Origin: M3007 sp964646615
GTDB lineage: Bacteria > Bacteroidota > Bacteroidia > Chitinophagales > Saprospiraceae
NCBI GenBank assembly: GCA_964646615.1
Contig: CAZYEV010000066.1
Location: 1-32,294, forward strand
Direction of reading: 5' to 3'
DNA length: 32,294 nucleotides
Positions 24,805-32,294 of the stretch are shown here, piece by piece (position 1 is the first letter of the stretch; each line of letters starts with the position of its first letter). The position numbers and the translations under genes are program-made. The notes beneath the pieces are model-generated. The model searched no databases, was not told the DNA's origin, and worked only from the letters and a program-made list of their open reading frames with translations.

Positions 24805-24864
24805 CCTCGGCTGTGTTTTTTTGAGAAAAAAGCAGGCAGTGCCTCGTGTGGGCAACGCCGAGGC
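24805..24864. repeat. Overlapping inverted repeats between small genes
   Basis: CCTCGGC (24805-24811) complements GCCGAGG (24857-24863), and GCCTCG (24841-24846) complements CGAGGC (24859-24864); the right arms overlap, so the two structures exclude each other. A T7/A6 pair lies inside. They may form the transcript end of the preceding gene. Confidence 0.3.
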
Positions 24865-24928
24865 GAAAAAGCCCGTCTGTAAGGCTGTTTGTGCAGTATC
24901 TTTTTTTGGGCTTTAATGAATGGTTATC

Positions 24929-25450
24929 ATGCGAACGCCGTTTGTCTGGTTGGTACTCCTCCTTGTCTTTTCCCAATGCAAAAAAGACCGCGTAGGTCCA
25001 GGTTTTGACCTGATTTATCAGCGCGATTTTGTGCTGGCGCCGGGTCTGGGGCCGTTTGTTACGCACCATTTTTACTTTCGCGACATTCCGACGCGCTTTC
25101 AGACGCTGCTTCGCGAAAATGGCAAGACGGAGGCCGACATTCAGGGCGTAATCACGCGCCAGGCATCGCTGGTGGGCATTTTTGGCGATGCGGATTTTTC
25201 CGTGGTGGAGGAGGCTTCGCTGCGGGTGTTTGTGGAAAGCGACCCTAAGGGTGCCATTGAGGCGGCGTATCGCTTTCCGACGCCGATAGAGCGCAGTAAT
25301 GTGCTCGACCTCATTCCCTCGTTGGCCGACACTAAGCGCGTGATGCAGGGCGAGCGCTTCAGCATTGATCTGGCCTTGCGCCTGCGCCGCAACACGACGG
25401 ACGAAACGCCGGTACGGCTCAATCTGACGCTGCGCGCTACGCACAATTAG
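24929..25450 (+). CDS. Putative lipoprotein of unknown function
   Basis: A 173-residue protein. I prefer the ATG at 24929 over 24920 because it directly gives a lipoprotein signal: MRTPF then a hydrophobic core and Cys17 in VFSQCKKD, a relaxed Bacteroidota-type lipobox followed by charged residues. The mature part has alternating beta-strand-like segments (FDLIYQRDFVL, HHFYFRDIPTRF, ASLRVFVES, VRLNLTLRA) and is probably a beta-sandwich. I do not recognise a family. Twelve bases before it a T-rich run and GGGCTTT complement an AAAGCCC further upstream. Confidence 0.65.
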   Translation: MRTPFVWLVLLLVFSQCKKDRVGPGFDLIYQRDFVLAPGLGPFVTHHFYFRDIPTRFQTLLRENGKTEADIQGVITRQASLVGIFGDADFSVVEEASLRVFVESDPKGAIEAAYRFPTPIERSNVLDLIPSLADTKRVMQGERFSIDLALRLRRNTTDETPVRLNLTLRATHN

Positions 25451-25472
25451 CAGGCTATAAGCGCGCATTTTG

Positions 25473-25501
25473 CTGCCCTGAGCAGCCATTGGGCGGTTTT
25501 T
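25473..25501 (+). terminator. Candidate intrinsic terminator after the lipoprotein gene
   Basis: CTGCCC (25473-25478) can pair with GGGCGG (25491-25496, one G-T wobble) and is followed directly by five T (25497-25501). It lies 23 bases after the lipoprotein stop. Confidence 0.4.
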
Positions 25502-25592
25502 CTTACCCTGGCGAGAAAAAGGCGGGACATTGTAGCGCTTTTTAAGAAATCATCCCGTTGCTTTGCCCGCCGGTTTCAGAAACCGCATCCCA

Positions 25593-28500
25593 ATGCTTAT
25601 GCGCACACATCTGACTCTGCTGGCGTTCTTGTTGAGCGCCGCCGCTCTCGCTCAAACGGCTGACGTAACCCGGGGCTGCGCACCGCTGACGGTTCGCTTC
25701 ACGCCTCCGCCGGGGGCCACGTCGTTCTTCTGGGACTTCAAAGACGGAGGCTCGGCCAACATCGCTTCGCCCATCAACATCTTTACCGCGCCGGGCACTT
25801 ACAATGTCGAGTTTCGGCAAACGCCGGGCGGGCCGGTGGTGGGTACTGTGCCCATCACGGTGTTCCCGCGGCCGGAGGTGTTCGTAACTGCCCAACCCAC
25901 ATCGGGTTGTGCACCGCTATCGGTGCAATTCCGGGACTCGCTGGTGCTGAGCGGCGACATTCAGGTCCTGGGGCGCTCGTGGGTCTTTGGCGATGGCGCC
26001 GGCGGCTCCGGAGCATCGCCCTCGCATGTGTACACCGCCGCCGGCACGTTCACCGTGTCGGTAGAGCTGACGACCAACTATCCTACGTGCAACGTTACCC
26101 AGGTGTTTCCCGCACTGGTGCGGGTGGGCATCAAGCCGAATGTCAGTTTCACCACAACGCCTTCGCCCCCAGTGGCCTGCCAGCCGCCACTGACGGTTTC
26201 GTTTAGCAATACCACCTCTGGTGGTTCGGGTACGCTCACCTACCAGTGGACGTTTGGCAACGGCAATACCTCCAACTTTGTGGACCCTCCGGCGCAGACG
26301 TACAACCAGCTGGGCAACTACACCGTAACGCTGACGGCCACCGACTCTGTGGGTTGCTCGGCTTCGGCCAGCCGAACAGTGCGCGTAGGGCCGCCCGTGG
26401 CTGATTTCGTCATTAAAGACACGGTTTGCTTGGGTACCGAGGTCATTATCAACAATACCTCCGAAATTGGCGTCTATGCCTGGGCGTTTGGTGCAGGCGC
26501 CAATCCGGCTACCTCGCAGGAGGCTAATCCACAGGTTGTCTTTGAAACGCCCGGGCTGCGCAACATCACTTTGACGGTAACGGGTCTGGGCAACTGCGTG
26601 TCCACCGTGACCAAGCCTGTGTACGTGGAAGACGCTCGTGCTTTGTTTGAGGCCGTGCCGACGTATTCGTGCAGCGACCCGACGCTGTTCACCTTCACCG
26701 CGACCTCGCCCAGCGCTGTCAGCTGGGATTGGACGTTCAGCAATGGCTCAAAGGCTTCTGGCCCTACGGCGACCTACCTGTGGAGGACGCCCGACACAAC
26801 GGGCTACTCCAGCCTGGGCCTGTGGTTGGACACCGTGCGGCTGCGCATCGTTACGCGAGCGGGCTGCGTGGCCGACACGTTCCGCGTGGACTCTATCTGG
26901 CGCCCCAACGCGCGCTTTATGCCCGACGTGCAACACGGCTGTGCACCGCTGAAGGTCGTCTTCTCCGACAGCAGCACCTCACGGGAAAATATCGTGCGCT
27001 GGACGTGGCTGTTCGACGACAGCAGCGCACCGCTCACGCAAACGAACAAGGGGCCGGTAACGCACATCTTCAACTCGCCCGGCGAGTACCGCGCGCGTTT
27101 AGTCATCGAAAACAGCGCCGGATGTGTGGACACCTCCTACGCCGTGCTCATTGAGGTGGGCGAACCCATCGCCGGCGATTTCACTGCCGATAAAACGGAA
27201 ATCTGCCCGGGCGATACGGTGCAGTTTATCAACCTGACCAACGACCCGCGCGTAGATGCCTGGCATTTCTCCTCCGAAAGCGACCGCCTGTGGCATTGCT
27301 TCCAAAATCAGAACCCAACCTGGGTCTATAGAAGCGAAGCGGGCGACCTGGGTGTATCGCTTACCACGGAGTACAACGGCTGCTTCTTCACCGTTACCAA
27401 AGACAATTTTATCCGGGTCAAAGGGCCTATCGCCCGCATACACTACCAGACGACGTGCGACAATGAACTGGCCTTCACCTTTACCAACCGCAGCCAGGAC
27501 GCCACCTCAGTAGTCTGGTATTTGGGCGACGGCGACAGCACCACGGTGGACACTTCGTTCACGCACCTGTATGCCTCGCCAAAGGATTACACCGTCGTCC
27601 TGAAGGCCGAAAACCCGTCTTCAGGTTGTCCGGCCTCCTTCGATACTGCTGTGGTGTGTCCGCGCGTCCTGAAGGCAGCGTTTGAACTGCCTGACACCAT
27701 TTGCGGTGGCCAGATACAGACGCTGGATGCCAGCAATTCTACAGGCGTCAATGCGACCTGCTACAAAGGCTACACCTGGTACTTCTCCTTCCAGCGGCCC
27801 ATTCGCAGCAATGAGCCAACACTGGACATTCCTTTGGGGCCTTCCGGCCTGCAAACCATCAGTCTGGAGGTCGAAAGCGTCAACGGTTGCCGTGATACGC
27901 TGGAGCGAGAGGTGTTCATTTACAACATCAGTCCGGCCATTACAGCGGATAAATTCCGCATTTGCGTGCCCTCAACGGTGTCGTTCAAAGACCTGAGCAC
28001 AGCCGATACGACGATTGTGAAATGGGAATGGAATTTTGGCGACGGCACAACGAGCAAGGACACTAACCCGACGCATACATTCCGCACACCGGCGCAAGGC
28101 GGAGTGTTCAACGTGGAATTGCGCGTCGAAGACGCCTACGGTTGCGTAGGCTATGCCCAGTTGCCCATTGAAGTGTACAAACCATTCAGCCAGATCACTA
28201 CGATACCCTCTCCGGCGCGTCTTTGTGTAGGCGACTCGCTGCGTTTGGCTGCGACGGATTTTACCACCGAAGGCTCTAACCTCACCTGGCAGTGGGCGTT
28301 GGGCAACGGACAGACGGCATCAGGGCAGCAGGTGAGCACCACCTACCCGAATGCCGGACAGTTTACGGTCAAAGTGGTCTATACGGAAGTGGCTACCGGT
28401 TGCCGAGACTCGACCTTTGCGACTGTGCAGGTGCAGGCGCCGCCGGATGCCCGCTTCGCGTCGAACGTGGACAATCAGAACATCATCTGCTACCCGCAAA

Positions 28501-29936
28501 ACATGGTGTTCACCAATACCACGCCCTCAAGCCTGCCGCTTTCGATTACGTGGGATTTGGGCAATGGCGTGCAGGTAGCGGGCAACCAGGCGACGACGGT
28601 ATTTCCTAAGGGCACCTTCACGGTAACCATGGTGGCTACCACGCCTTTTGGCTGCCGCGACACGGTGCAGCGAACGTTCACCGTCGTAGGGCCGGAAGGC
28701 ACGTTTGTCATGGATAAAAACCTCATCTGCGCCGGCGATACGATCGAGTTTCGCTTGAAAGATACCGTCAGTATCAGCTCGTGGGAATGGAACTTTGGCG
28801 ATGGTAATGTAGCCGGCAAGGTCAACCCGGTCAAGCACGTTTATCGCTTCCGCCCGCCGACTAACAGCACGGTGGCGCGGTTGGTGCTCAAAGGCGAAGA
28901 CGATGCCTGCTCAATAGCCGTGGAAATGCCGGTGAACTTCTCGCCAGTGCGGGCCAATTTTGTGTTAGGCTCCCTCCCTTGCGTGGGCGCTCCAGTATCG
29001 TTTATCAACACTTCTATCGAAGGCGACCTTTCCAGCTGGAGTTTCGGCGATGGCGGCACCTCGAACCTGCTCAATCCCACGCATGTGTTCAATAATGAGG
29101 GCAGTTACACGGTACGTCTAATTGTTACCGATCTGCCCTTGGGCTGCCGCGACACGTTCAGCCAGGTCGTCAACATTGGTGGCATTCCGGGGCTGCAGTT
29201 GTTTGGCGATACTATCTGCCCGGGCGATACAGCCCTTATCGGCGTGGCCGCGCCAGCATTGCCCAACGCGACGTTTACCTGGTCGCCGGCCAACTTGGTG
29301 CTGCCGCCACAGAACTCATCGGTGGTGCGTGTGCGTCCGCCGCAGCCGACGACGTTCACGGTCATCATCGTGGATGCCTCGGGCTGCCGCGATACGGCCA
29401 GTGTGGGCGTTCTGATGCCTTCGGCCTACGATGGTGCGCGCAACTTAGATACCATCATCTCCAAAGGCGAGTCGGTGCTTTTGCCCGTCAACATCGTGCC
29501 GGGTTACGTCTTTATCTGGGACTCACTCAATCCGGGCAACCCGCCGTTAGTGCGGCCTGACTCAACCGTTATCTACAACCTCACGGTGCGCGATGCTTTG
29601 GGCTGCACGGAGCGCAAATACACCTTCCGCATTCAGGTGGTGCCTGAGCGCGTGTACGCGCCCAACGCCTTCACGCCTGACGGCGACGGCAATAACGACG
29701 TCTTCCGACTGCTGGCCGACGGCGACGACTCCTTAGTCAAAGTACTCATCCTGCGCGTGTACAGCCGCTGGGGCGAATTGGTGTACGAAGGCAGCGGCCC
29801 TATCAACAGCATCGGCTGGAACGGCACACACAACGGCAAACCCGCTCCCTCCGACGTGTACGCCTGGGTGGCTGAAGTGGAGTTCCTGACCGGCAAAAAA
29901 GTGCTGCTCAAAGGCGATTTGAACTTATTGCGCTGA
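25593..29936 (+). CDS. Giant PKD-repeat surface protein with T9SS C-terminal domain
   Basis: A 1447-residue secreted protein. The ATG at 25593 (or 25599) directly precedes the signal peptide (LTLLAFLLSAAALAQ); the frame also extends to a TTG at 25563. About fourteen PKD-like domains of 80-90 residues follow, each opening with a Cys-containing strand such as GCAPL.V.F and carrying W.FGDG, then a Y/F..PG.Y.V.L strand (for example WEWNFGDGTTSKDTNP and WSFGDGGTSNLLNP). Two more degenerate Ig-like domains follow. Residues 1353-1447 are the gliding-motility-associated C-terminal domain (AFTPDGDGNNDVFRL, VYSRWGELVYEG), so export through T9SS is expected. PKD arrays are usually rigid stalks or adhesive modules. 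No PorP/SprF gene adjoins it, and its ligand is unknown. Confidence 0.9.
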   Translation: MLMRTHLTLLAFLLSAAALAQTADVTRGCAPLTVRFTPPPGATSFFWDFKDGGSANIASPINIFTAPGTYNVEFRQTPGGPVVGTVPITVFPRPEVFVTAQPTSGCAPLSVQFRDSLVLSGDIQVLGRSWVFGDGAGGSGASPSHVYTAAGTFTVSVELTTNYPTCNVTQVFPALVRVGIKPNVSFTTTPSPPVACQPPLTVSFSNTTSGGSGTLTYQWTFGNGNTSNFVDPPAQTYNQLGNYTVTLTATDSVGCSASASRTVRVGPPVADFVIKDTVCLGTEVIINNTSEIGVYAWAFGAGANPATSQEANPQVVFETPGLRNITLTVTGLGNCVSTVTKPVYVEDARALFEAVPTYSCSDPTLFTFTATSPSAVSWDWTFSNGSKASGPTATYLWRTPDTTGYSSLGLWLDTVRLRIVTRAGCVADTFRVDSIWRPNARFMPDVQHGCAPLKVVFSDSSTSRENIVRWTWLFDDSSAPLTQTNKGPVTHIFNSPGEYRARLVIENSAGCVDTSYAVLIEVGEPIAGDFTADKTEICPGDTVQFINLTNDPRVDAWHFSSESDRLWHCFQNQNPTWVYRSEAGDLGVSLTTEYNGCFFTVTKDNFIRVKGPIARIHYQTTCDNELAFTFTNRSQDATSVVWYLGDGDSTTVDTSFTHLYASPKDYTVVLKAENPSSGCPASFDTAVVCPRVLKAAFELPDTICGGQIQTLDASNSTGVNATCYKGYTWYFSFQRPIRSNEPTLDIPLGPSGLQTISLEVESVNGCRDTLEREVFIYNISPAITADKFRICVPSTVSFKDLSTADTTIVKWEWNFGDGTTSKDTNPTHTFRTPAQGGVFNVELRVEDAYGCVGYAQLPIEVYKPFSQITTIPSPARLCVGDSLRLAATDFTTEGSNLTWQWALGNGQTASGQQVSTTYPNAGQFTVKVVYTEVATGCRDSTFATVQVQAPPDARFASNVDNQNIICYPQNMVFTNTTPSSLPLSITWDLGNGVQVAGNQATTVFPKGTFTVTMVATTPFGCRDTVQRTFTVVGPEGTFVMDKNLICAGDTIEFRLKDTVSISSWEWNFGDGNVAGKVNPVKHVYRFRPPTNSTVARLVLKGEDDACSIAVEMPVNFSPVRANFVLGSLPCVGAPVSFINTSIEGDLSSWSFGDGGTSNLLNPTHVFNNEGSYTVRLIVTDLPLGCRDTFSQVVNIGGIPGLQLFGDTICPGDTALIGVAAPALPNATFTWSPANLVLPPQNSSVVRVRPPQPTTFTVIIVDASGCRDTASVGVLMPSAYDGARNLDTIISKGESVLLPVNIVPGYVFIWDSLNPGNPPLVRPDSTVIYNLTVRDALGCTERKYTFRIQVVPERVYAPNAFTPDGDGNNDVFRLLADGDDSLVKVLILRVYSRWGELVYEGSGPINSIGWNGTHNGKPAPSDVYAWVAEVEFLTGKKVLLKGDLNLLR

Positions 29937-30009
29937 CATAGCTGTCGGCAAGCGCACGCCGCCCAAAGGCGGAAACAGTGGCTATCTGGCCTTCTTGTGG
30001 ACTATAAAT

Positions 30010-30044
30010 GAGCAGGCGCGTACCGGGATAGGGCGCGCCTGTTT
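30010..30044 (+). terminator. Stem-loop terminator after the PKD protein gene
   Basis: GAGCAGGCGCG (30010-30020) pairs with CGCGCCTGTTT (30034-30044), an 11-bp stem including two G-T wobbles, with a 13-base loop. TTTC ATCTTT overlaps and follows. It lies 73 bases after the PKD gene stop and before fabI. Confidence 0.55.
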
Positions 30045-30052
30045 CATCTTTG
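30045..30052 (+). promoter_or_regulatory. Possible fabI -7 element
   Basis: CATCTTTG matches the Bacteroidota consensus TAnnTTTG except at the first base and lies 45 bases before the fabI ATG, directly after the stem-loop. No clear -33 TTG is seen. Confidence 0.2.
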
Positions 30053-30097
30053 CCGCTCGAGAGCAGTTTACCATCACTTTTAAACAGCGAAACGACC

Positions 30098-30889
30098 ATG
30101 ATTTTACAAGGCAAAAAAGGCATCATCTTCGGCGCTTTGGACCACCAGAGCATCGCCTGGAAAGTGGCAGAGCGCTGCGTGCAACACGGCGCCCAAATCG
30201 TGCTCACCAACGCTCCCGTCGCCCTGCGCATGGGCGCCGTGAAGGAACTGGCCGAGCAGTGCAAGGCACCGCTCATTCCGGCAGACGCCACGTCGGTAGA
30301 GGACCTGGAAAACCTCGTGCGGCAGAGCGTGGAGCACTTCGGCGGCAAGGTGGATTTTGTGCTGCATTCCATTGGTATGTCGGTTAACGTCCGCAAAAAT
30401 CGCCCTTACACCGACCTGAACTACGAATGGATGCTCAAAACCTTCGACGTCAGCGCCATATCGTTTCACAAAACCATGCAAACGCTCTGGAAATTGGACG
30501 CCATCAACGAGTGGGGCAGCATCGTGGCGCTCAGTTACATTGCCGCCCAGCGCGTATTCCCCGACTACTCGGAAATGGCCGAGTCTAAGGCGCTGCTGGA
30601 GTCCTTTGCGCGCAGCTTCGGCTACCACTTCGGCGTGGCCAAAAAGGTGCGCGTCAATACCATTTCGCAATCGCCTACCATGACAACGGCCGGGCAGGGC
30701 ATCAAAGGCTTTCAAGAGTTTTTCGATTACGCCGACAAGATGTCGCCCCTGGGCAACGCCCCGGCAGAGGCCTGTGCCGATTACTGCGTGGTGCTGTTCA
30801 GCGACCTGACGCGTTACGTAACCATGCAAAACCTCTACCACGACGGTGGCTTCTCGAGCATGGGCATGAGCCCGGCGCTGATCTCCTGA
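30098..30889 (+). CDS. fabI: Enoyl-[acyl-carrier-protein] reductase (NADH) FabI
   Basis: A 263-residue protein, against 262 in E. coli. The ATG at 30098 gives the family N-terminus MILQGKKGIIFG; an upstream frame to 30050 is not needed. It has the short-chain dehydrogenase fold with the FabI cofactor loop GALDHQSIAW, HSIGMS at 90-95, and the catalytic pattern Tyr147-x9-Tyr157-x6-Lys164 (YIAAQRVFPDYSEMAESK). NTISQSPTMTTAGQGI forms the substrate-binding loop region. FabI reduces trans-2-enoyl-ACP in the last step of each fatty acid elongation cycle, in the cytoplasm, and is usually essential. An Rpn gene starts 21 bases after its stop on the same strand and is probably cotranscribed. Confidence 0.96.
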   Translation: MILQGKKGIIFGALDHQSIAWKVAERCVQHGAQIVLTNAPVALRMGAVKELAEQCKAPLIPADATSVEDLENLVRQSVEHFGGKVDFVLHSIGMSVNVRKNRPYTDLNYEWMLKTFDVSAISFHKTMQTLWKLDAINEWGSIVALSYIAAQRVFPDYSEMAESKALLESFARSFGYHFGVAKKVRVNTISQSPTMTTAGQGIKGFQEFFDYADKMSPLGNAPAEACADYCVVLFSDLTRYVTMQNLYHDGGFSSMGMSPALIS

Positions 30890-30910
30890 GGCTGCCCATA
30901 AGGCTTTGCC

Positions 30911-31936
30911 ATGGCCAAGAAACGCGCTCCCCGCTCAAAGGCGCCGCCTGAGCCCAGCCACGACCCGCTCTTTCGCGAAGCGTACAGCTACCGCGAGCAT
31001 GCTGTGGCGCACCTGAGCACTGTGCTCACCCCTGAGCAATTGGCGTTGCTCGACCTGGACAGTGCCGTCCTGCTCTCCGGCTCCTTTGTGGAAGGCGACC
31101 TCCGAAGCGCGCTCTCTGATGTCATCTGGCAATGCCCTTTGAAAAACACCGAGGCACAGGCCAAAATAACCTTCCTCTTCGAGCACAAGAGCAGCCCGCC
31201 CAACCAGCCCATAGAAATCCAGCTGCTCCAGTACATCCTCGGTGTCTGGAGGCGTGAGCTGGCTGACGGTCAACCGCCGAGCATTGTCGTGGCCGTCGTC
31301 GTCGCCCATGGCGTCAGGAGCTGGACTCCTCCCCAAATGCGCGACCAGTTCCCGGGCGTTTCCGACATTTTCCTGCAGTTTCTTCCGGAGGTAAAATTCA
31401 TCTTTACCCACCTGAACGACCTTCCGGATGAAATCATCAAAGCCAATGAAGCCCTGGGCGCCCTGCGCAGCGTCTGGCTGGCGCTCAAGTACGCCTTCGA
31501 TGCTCAGGGGCTGAAGCAAAATTTTGCAGACATTGCTATCTTTGCCGTCAGCAAACGCCTCGGAGCCGCCCGAGAGATGTTGCTGGAAATGCTTTTCGTT
31601 TACGTTCAAAAGCGCTTGAATATGGGCACCAAAGAAATGGAAAATCTCATAGAAACGCTGCCAGAGGAGCCGCGTGCGAGGGTGCGCTCTACCTATGATA
31701 AGATCATAGAAAAAGGACGCCGCGAAGGACGCCGCGAAGGACGCCGCGAAGGACGTGAAGAAGGACGTGAAGAAGGACGCCGCGAAGGCCGTGAGGAGGG
31801 CATTCAGATTGGCATGGAACGTCTTCTCAGGAAGCTCCTACGCAATACGGCAATGAGCGATGAGGAAATTGCCCGGATGACAGACGTCGAGGTAGCCTAT
31901 GTGGCCGAACTGCGGAAGCGCATTCACGAGGAATAG
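30911..31936 (+). CDS. Rpn-family PD-(D/E)XK nuclease, full length
   Basis: A 341-residue paralogue of the protein at 10135, similar over its whole length. Likely catalytic residues are Asp70 (ALSDVIWQC), Glu91 and Lys93 (FLFEHKSS), followed by IEIQLLQY; the active site looks intact. The charged helix at about 269-300 is made of seven G-R-R/E-E units plus GIQI. The tail MSDEEIARMTDVEVAYVAEL is helix-turn-helix-like. Internal ATGs encoding Met238 (31622) and Met243 (31637) are placed as in the other locus. The gene lies 21 bases after fabI. A decayed copy of its 3' third follows 44 bases downstream. Rpn proteins are nucleases tied to recombination and, in E. coli, to toxin-antitoxin phage defence; function here is inferred. 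Confidence 0.88.
   Translation: MAKKRAPRSKAPPEPSHDPLFREAYSYREHAVAHLSTVLTPEQLALLDLDSAVLLSGSFVEGDLRSALSDVIWQCPLKNTEAQAKITFLFEHKSSPPNQPIEIQLLQYILGVWRRELADGQPPSIVVAVVVAHGVRSWTPPQMRDQFPGVSDIFLQFLPEVKFIFTHLNDLPDEIIKANEALGALRSVWLALKYAFDAQGLKQNFADIAIFAVSKRLGAAREMLLEMLFVYVQKRLNMGTKEMENLIETLPEEPRARVRSTYDKIIEKGRREGRREGRREGREEGREEGRREGREEGIQIGMERLLRKLLRNTAMSDEEIARMTDVEVAYVAELRKRIHEE
31715..31798 (+). repeat. Seven 12-bp tandem repeats (GRRE/GREE units)
   Basis: Seven in-frame 12-base units (mostly GGA CGC CGC GAA or GGA CGT GAA GAA) encode Gly-Arg-Arg-Glu or Gly-Arg-Glu-Glu. This is the same unit length as at 135-218 but with different residues, so the helix surface differs between loci. Confidence 0.9.
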
Positions 31937-31980
31937 GGCGTAGACGGCCTGCAAAAGACCTGCTGGGAAGAGTTGTTACC

Positions 31981-32294
31981 TGCGTTCAAAAGCGCTTGAA
32001 TATGGGCACCAAAGAAATGGAAAATCTCATAGAAACGCTGCCAGAGGAGCCGCGGGCGAGGATGCGCTCTACATATGCAAAGAGCATAAAAAAAGGTCGA
32101 CTCGAATGACGCCGCGAAGGACACCGAGAAGTACGTGAAGAAGGACGTGAAGAAGGACTCCGCGAAGGACGTGAGGAGGGCAGTCAGATTGTCATGGAAC
32201 GTCTTCTCAGGAAGGTACTACGCAATACGGCAATGACCGATGAGGAAATGGCACGGATTAACACACTCGAGGTAGCATATGTGCCCGAATCGTG
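31981..32294 (+). pseudogene. Decayed tandem C-terminal copy of Rpn (runs off window)
   Basis: From 31981 the sequence repeats 31601 onward at an offset of 380 bases. Reading from ATG 32002 it encodes 35 residues and then stops at TGA 32107-32109, where the parent has GGA (Gly). The same frame stays open to the end of the window through seven repeat units (32095-32178) and the tail, with many amino-acid-changing differences (for example YDKIIEKG to YAKSIKKG). No nuclease domain precedes it. It is best read as a former stand-alone C-terminal gene now decaying. Confidence 0.75.

Noticed and set aside
29650..29720. Dockerin-like calcium motif (TPDGDGNND) in the PKD protein, which could have paired with the cohesins
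   Set aside because: The motif is a standard part of the gliding-motility-type C-terminal domain and occurs once, not as the duplicated dockerin loop.

Overview
The window looks like chromosomal DNA of a moderately GC-rich member of the Bacteroidota, most like the Saprospiria/Chitinophagia. The evidence is protein content: three giant secreted proteins ending in the gliding-motility-type C-terminal domain used by the type IX secretion system (T9SS), two further proteins with type A T9SS sorting tails, a PorP/SprF-family outer-membrane partner, a fused E1 alpha-beta 2-oxoacid dehydrogenase, and Bacteroidota-style lipoproteins. Most starts lack a Shine-Dalgarno sequence. I saw no tRNA, rRNA, CRISPR array or insertion sequence, and no gene-free stretch longer than 300 bases.

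Layout. 1-762: the 3' end of an Rpn-family (PD-(D/E)XK, 'recombination-promoting nuclease') gene followed by a tandem C-terminal-only copy broken by one nonsense codon. 922-6650 (minus): a CUB/FN3/SprB-repeat adhesin and, upstream, a secreted cyanophycinase-like S51 peptidase with a T9SS tail. 6761-10024 (plus): fused E1 dehydrogenase and an M48 lipoprotein metallopeptidase with an SH3-like domain. 10135-12284: a complete Rpn gene, an intact stand-alone copy of its C-terminal domain beginning directly after the stop codon, and an exported protein overlapping by ATGA. 12555-19100: a surface module of a small cohesin protein, a 1545-residue protein with three cohesin domains and about twelve SprB-like repeats, and a PorP/SprF protein. 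19194-23117 (minus): a DjlA-like J-domain protein, uvrB, and a tandem-Usp protein. 23322-25450: three poorly characterised genes. 25593-29936: a 1447-residue PKD-repeat protein. 30098-32294: fabI, a second complete Rpn gene, and a decayed tandem copy of its C-terminal part running off the window.

The most interesting signal is the recurring arrangement of the Rpn genes. At all three loci the C-terminal part (a helix of four-residue G-x-x-x repeats plus a helix-turn-helix-like tail) is duplicated immediately downstream as a separate unit. In E. coli the separately translated C-terminal part of Rpn (RpnS) acts as an intragenic antitoxin against the full-length nuclease (RpnL) in anti-phage toxin-antitoxin systems. 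Here the candidate antitoxin appears to have been copied out into its own gene; one copy is intact and translationally adjacent, and two carry premature stops. Locus A also has a near-perfect Shine-Dalgarno in front of an internal ATG, at the position expected for an RpnS start. Toxin-antitoxin function is inference; the sequence arrangement is directly visible.
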